A stretch of 64,000 nucleotides of DNA from Apteryx mantelli (Eukaryota; Chordata; Aves; Apterygiformes; Apterygidae), in assembly GCF_036417845.1 (NCBI RefSeq), contig NC_089994.1:12108001-12172000 (forward strand), written 5' to 3'. Below the pieces are notes generated by a model that made no database searches, was not told where the DNA came from, and saw only the letters and a program-made list of their open reading frames with translations. Positions 61,029 to 64,000 of this stretch are shown piece by piece. A program made the position numbers and the translations under genes. Each line of letters starts with the position of its first letter. Position 1 is the stretch's first letter.

Positions 61029-61203
61029 TTGAGCTAAAATTTAATCTGGACCAGTACGTCAATAAGCGATACCCAGGCCTGGTGAAAATAGTGCGCAATA
61101 ACAAACGCGAAGGACTGATTCGAGCCAGAATCCAGGGCTGGAAAGCAGCAACCTCTCCTATCGTTGGTTTCTTCGACGCTCATGTTGAGTTCAACATTGG
61201 CTG
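61029..61203 (+). CDS. GALNT9: GALNT9 coding exon 4 (residues 198-254; codons 197 and 255 split)
   Basis: The acceptor TTTGCCCTACAG is followed by TT, completing codon 197 (Val). Then come 57 codons and two bases (TG, presumably Trp255 with the next exon) before donor GTAAGA at 61204 (phase 2). The exon continues the catalytic domain: ELKFNLDQYVNKRYPGLVK (198-216), then IVRNNKREGLIRARIQGWKA (217-236) and ATSPIVGFFDAHVEFNIG (237-254). D246-A-H248 is the DxH motif that coordinates Mn2+ and the UDP-GalNAc diphosphate in GT27 enzymes, and it is intact. EGLIRAR is the usual family block contacting the nucleotide. Skipping this exon alone (175 bases) would shift the frame. Confidence 0.97.
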
Positions 61204-61804
61204 GTAAGAAGTTTTGATGGTAATGTTCTTGTCTTACATTCTGTATTCCCGCAGGAAGAGCAGTACCATTACCCTGTGCCCTGCCTCTCAAAGGCTGGAA
61301 AAGAGATTGGCTCAGCCACAGGGGAGCTGCAGAACTGCAAGGATGAGATGGCTGTAGGCTGGTGTTATCACATTAGCAATTACATTTGAATATTATTCTT
61401 GATTGTTGCAACATCACTGACGGTCTTCTGCAAGGGCTGCAAGATCCATTAAAAGCTGCTGTCCCGGCTCTAGCACAACTTGCTAGAAAGGGAAGCAGTT
61501 TAAACTGCCGTGAACCAGAGGCCTCCAAAGCAGGCAAATGGGGAAACACCTTTAAGGAGGTTCTGAGCTCAAGGCAGATGGATGCTTTCAAGTACTTGTA
61601 TTTCATCTCCTTGTCATTTTCTATCATTTCTTCTTAGAAACTTGAATACAAACCTGATTTCCTCATAAATTTTCTTGCATTTACATTTGAGGGAAACATT
61701 GAATTATCTCCTGTGTTTTTAATGGGGCTTGAAATTAGCACACCTTTCCTCATCCCCTTTGTTTTGCAAGGGAGCAATATTAACTCTGGTAAGCAGTTTT
61801 CAGC

Positions 61805-61890
61805 TTAATGGGCCAGATCTTCAGCTGGAGTAAATCTTTGCAGCACCACTCAGTGGCCAATATTTGGCATTACTGGAAGTGAGGTCTGAA
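61805..61890. repeat. Palindromic amniote repeat relic, left arm
   Basis: TGGGCCAGATCTTCAGCTGG, AGTAAATCTTTGCAGCACCA and CTCAGTGG match in order the sauropsid repeat GGGCCAGATCCTCAGCTGG, TGTAAATCAGCATAGCTCCA, TTGACTTCAATGG (from memory). The second arm is decayed. Confidence 0.55.
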
Positions 61891-63644
61891 GGAACTGATA
61901 TGTACAGTCAGCTGAAAAAGGGCTTTGGGGACCTGCAGTATGTGAAATGTATATTTTTGAAAGTGGGGCTGCTATTTGATAATGATGATGCAGGATTACA
62001 GTGGAGCTGATTGTGCTCTGCGGTTCTGGGAGATATCCCGAATTTAAAACTTAAAAATAGCTGCACTTAAAAACAGAGAGAAATTTAGTTGCAAAGGAAT
62101 GAAGTGTTTATTTTTATATGTTCATGAATATCTTTATCAAATGGAAGCTGCAATAAAATAAGTCTTGTTGTAGTGCACCTGGTTTATATTCATCCTTTCT
62201 TTTTTCCCATCAAGCACTATAACAGCAGTTGTAGTAATTTTCTGTAAGCTTAAGAGCTGAGTTTAATTTATTTATTTACTTTTAAGCAACTGTATCTTTC
62301 AAGTCATTGCAAATGTGAACGTAGAGTAGTATCAGCTACTGGACAGAATCTGGGACTGAAACCTGGCAGTGGTGAGAGCATGCTCTGGGTGCTCTCCTGG
62401 GCACACTCAGGAAAACACATTTACAGAATCTGTTGATCCACTCAACTGATATAGCTGTTTTTCTAAAACAAAGGCCACCCTCTGGTCCGCTTTGTGCTGA
62501 GATAAATTCAGCTGTCTTTGCAACAGGGATGGTCAGTCCCTCACTACATTCTTCCCTGAGCTTTATGGGCACATTGCCTTGCCCATCTCCTCTGAGCCTT
62601 CTTCCGCTATTCGGGTTTATTGGTTGGTCACAGCAGTAAATGAAAGTGTGTGTGTATCCAAGAAAAAAGGTATTTGTGGTTACTGCATCCTTTTCAGTAT
62701 ATGCTCCCCTCAACAAATGCATTTTAAGTTTCAGTAATACTGTTGAACCTATCTCTGCAGCTGCTTTGAGACAGCTTTGCTTCTGGAGTAGCTACAGAAG
62801 ATGAATGAGAATAGCAAACATGCATCAGAAGCGTAATACCTCTTTCTTTCAGAGTAACCCGTGAAGGCTAACAGTGTTCCCTTTTAGTATTCCCACAATT
62901 CTTCCCCTCCGCCTTTGGGCCCACAGGCAACCATCTCCATCCTTCTTCTATCTGTTTCCTCCTAGTTTTAATTCTGTCCCTCTACAAGTGCTCATGTGAT
63001 GGCCTGTCATCTTGAGTTTCATCTCATCACCTTCCACTTAGGAGGGACTGGAAGGACAGCTTCCTTCTGGGCAGCTTTAACTTTTCCCACCAGGTTAGCA
63101 TTACCCCTATCACATAACAGTATAAACTTGGTAGTCATGCATATCTTGTTAAAGCACTGCTGTTCTTTTCTCCTATTTAGTCTCTCCTTTTGGGTGAACA
63201 TTTCCCCCCATTTTAAGTGTATATTCATGTATTCAGAGGCCACGTGGATTGCTCCCCCTCAGAGCTGTCTATGGATTATTTGTGAGTTAATTAAAAAGAA
63301 GCCAATTCTTTTTCCTGCAGAAAAGAACATTAGCTTTTTGTTTGGTTTATGTTCCATCTGAAAGTCAAGTATCTATAGTGCAATTTTAGTTTTCCACTCA
63401 ATGGCTGCTTTATCTGCTTAATCAGTTGGAAGATTAATTCGTAAAGAATCAGAGGAGGTCTTTATCACTTTCTTATGAAACATGCAGGACTGTGACAACA
63501 AAAAAACTTTCCGTTAAACAATTGTTGCCTCATTTAAGGATGAACTTTTGCCTTATATTGCACTAGAGAATTTTACAGACTTTCATAGCAAAACTCTCCA
63601 GGAGCACCACTTCTAAACTAAAATACAGTCTGGTAGGATATATT

Positions 63645-63657
63645 AAAAAAAAAAAAA
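63645..63657 (+). repeat. A13 run
   Basis: Thirteen A residues in intron 4. Simple repeat. Confidence 0.9.
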
Positions 63658-64000
63658 CTCTACAACCTGGCAGGTCAAATTAACTATTGAATTATTTATT
63701 TTACTGTGCTTAATTGCTGCTTTTTTGCCTCTCAGGTGTTGAAACAGATTAGTGCAGAGCAGAGATTTTCTACTGATCTGTTCCCCTTAAGACATCTGGT
63801 AGTGTGAGCTAATTCTACTGCTCAGACAGTAAGAGTAGAGAGGACTAGGTAAAAGGGCAGCCATTACTATTAATTCTCAAATGGAATTTTAAATGAAAAG
63901 TATGTAAAAATTTCCCTGTACAGTTTGTATGTAAAATTCTGCCTGTCCTGCAGTAGCACCACTTCTGTTTTTAATGGCTACTCACTGTCAACAGAAGTCA

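Larger units (their letters stand above)
2495..64000 (+). other. GALNT9: GALNT9 gene span (5' part; continues past window)
   Basis: The gene spans the window from the start codon to the right edge. The exon order, splice phases (1, 2, 1, 2) and protein sequence all agree with the GALNT8/9/17/18 branch of GT27 GalNAc-transferases, and the sequence specifically fits GALNT9 rather than GALNT17 (for example the MAVARK start and the LAKPMGLVEGPGG stem). Coding exons 1 to 4 give 254 complete codons plus two bases. The exons encoding the rest of the catalytic domain and the C-terminal lectin domain are not in the window, so the gene is partial here, not broken. Confidence 0.93.
61204..64000 (+). other. 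GALNT9: GALNT9 intron 4, start only
   Basis: Donor GTAAGA is at 61204 and no following acceptor with GALNT9 coding sequence was found before the window ends. It holds an old palindromic repeat arm at 61805..61890 and an A13 run at 63645..63657. I see nothing else in it. Confidence 0.85.

Noticed and set aside
1..64000. CRISPR arrays, prokaryotic operons, phage or integrated viral genes
   Set aside because: No regularly spaced repeats, no tightly packed ORFs and no retroviral or other viral coding blocks were recognised. The spliced gene structure shows vertebrate nuclear DNA.

Overview
The window is vertebrate nuclear DNA holding the 5' part of one multi-exon gene on the + strand. I identify it as GALNT9 (polypeptide N-acetylgalactosaminyltransferase 9) from its protein sequence. 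Four coding exons can be placed to the base with consistent GT-AG splice sites and phases: 2495..2735, 34119..34299, 58762..58928 and 61029..61203. Together they encode residues 1 to 254 plus the first two bases of codon 255, out of about 600 residues in the family. The remaining catalytic domain and the ricin-type lectin domain must lie beyond position 64000. The organism is probably a bird. The protein is very close to mammalian GALNT9 but carries many conservative changes, there are no Alu, L1 or rodent B elements, and the old repeats seen are of the ancient amniote kind (MIR-like, and palindromic elements familiar from sauropsid genomes). A crocodilian or turtle is not excluded.

Layout. 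Positions 1 to about 1850 are upstream DNA with no gene I can support. About 1850 to 2740 is a dense CpG island holding the promoter, the 5' leader and exon 1. The leader region has two GC-rich pentanucleotide arrays, several upstream ORFs (one a Met-Pro-stop with an excellent Kozak context) and an unusual pairing of REST-like half-sites. Intron 1 is 31.4 kb, intron 2 is 24.5 kb, intron 3 is 2.1 kb and intron 4 runs off the end. The introns are mostly unique DNA with scattered short relics of ancient SINE-like and palindromic repeats, a few microsatellites, a tRNA-like relic near 47950 and a small CpG-rich islet near 19520.

How it works. The exons build a type II Golgi membrane protein: a short cytosolic tail, one membrane segment, a stem, then the start of a GT-A fold GT27 catalytic domain including the DxH metal-binding motif. 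The FVNEALS sequence, where most GalNAc-transferases have FHNEAWS, marks the atypical GALNT8/9/17/18 branch. I found no second protein-coding gene, CRISPR, phage, operon or intact mobile element. I did not find a convincing new biological system. The points most worth checking are the leader and promoter architecture and the palindromic repeat relics.
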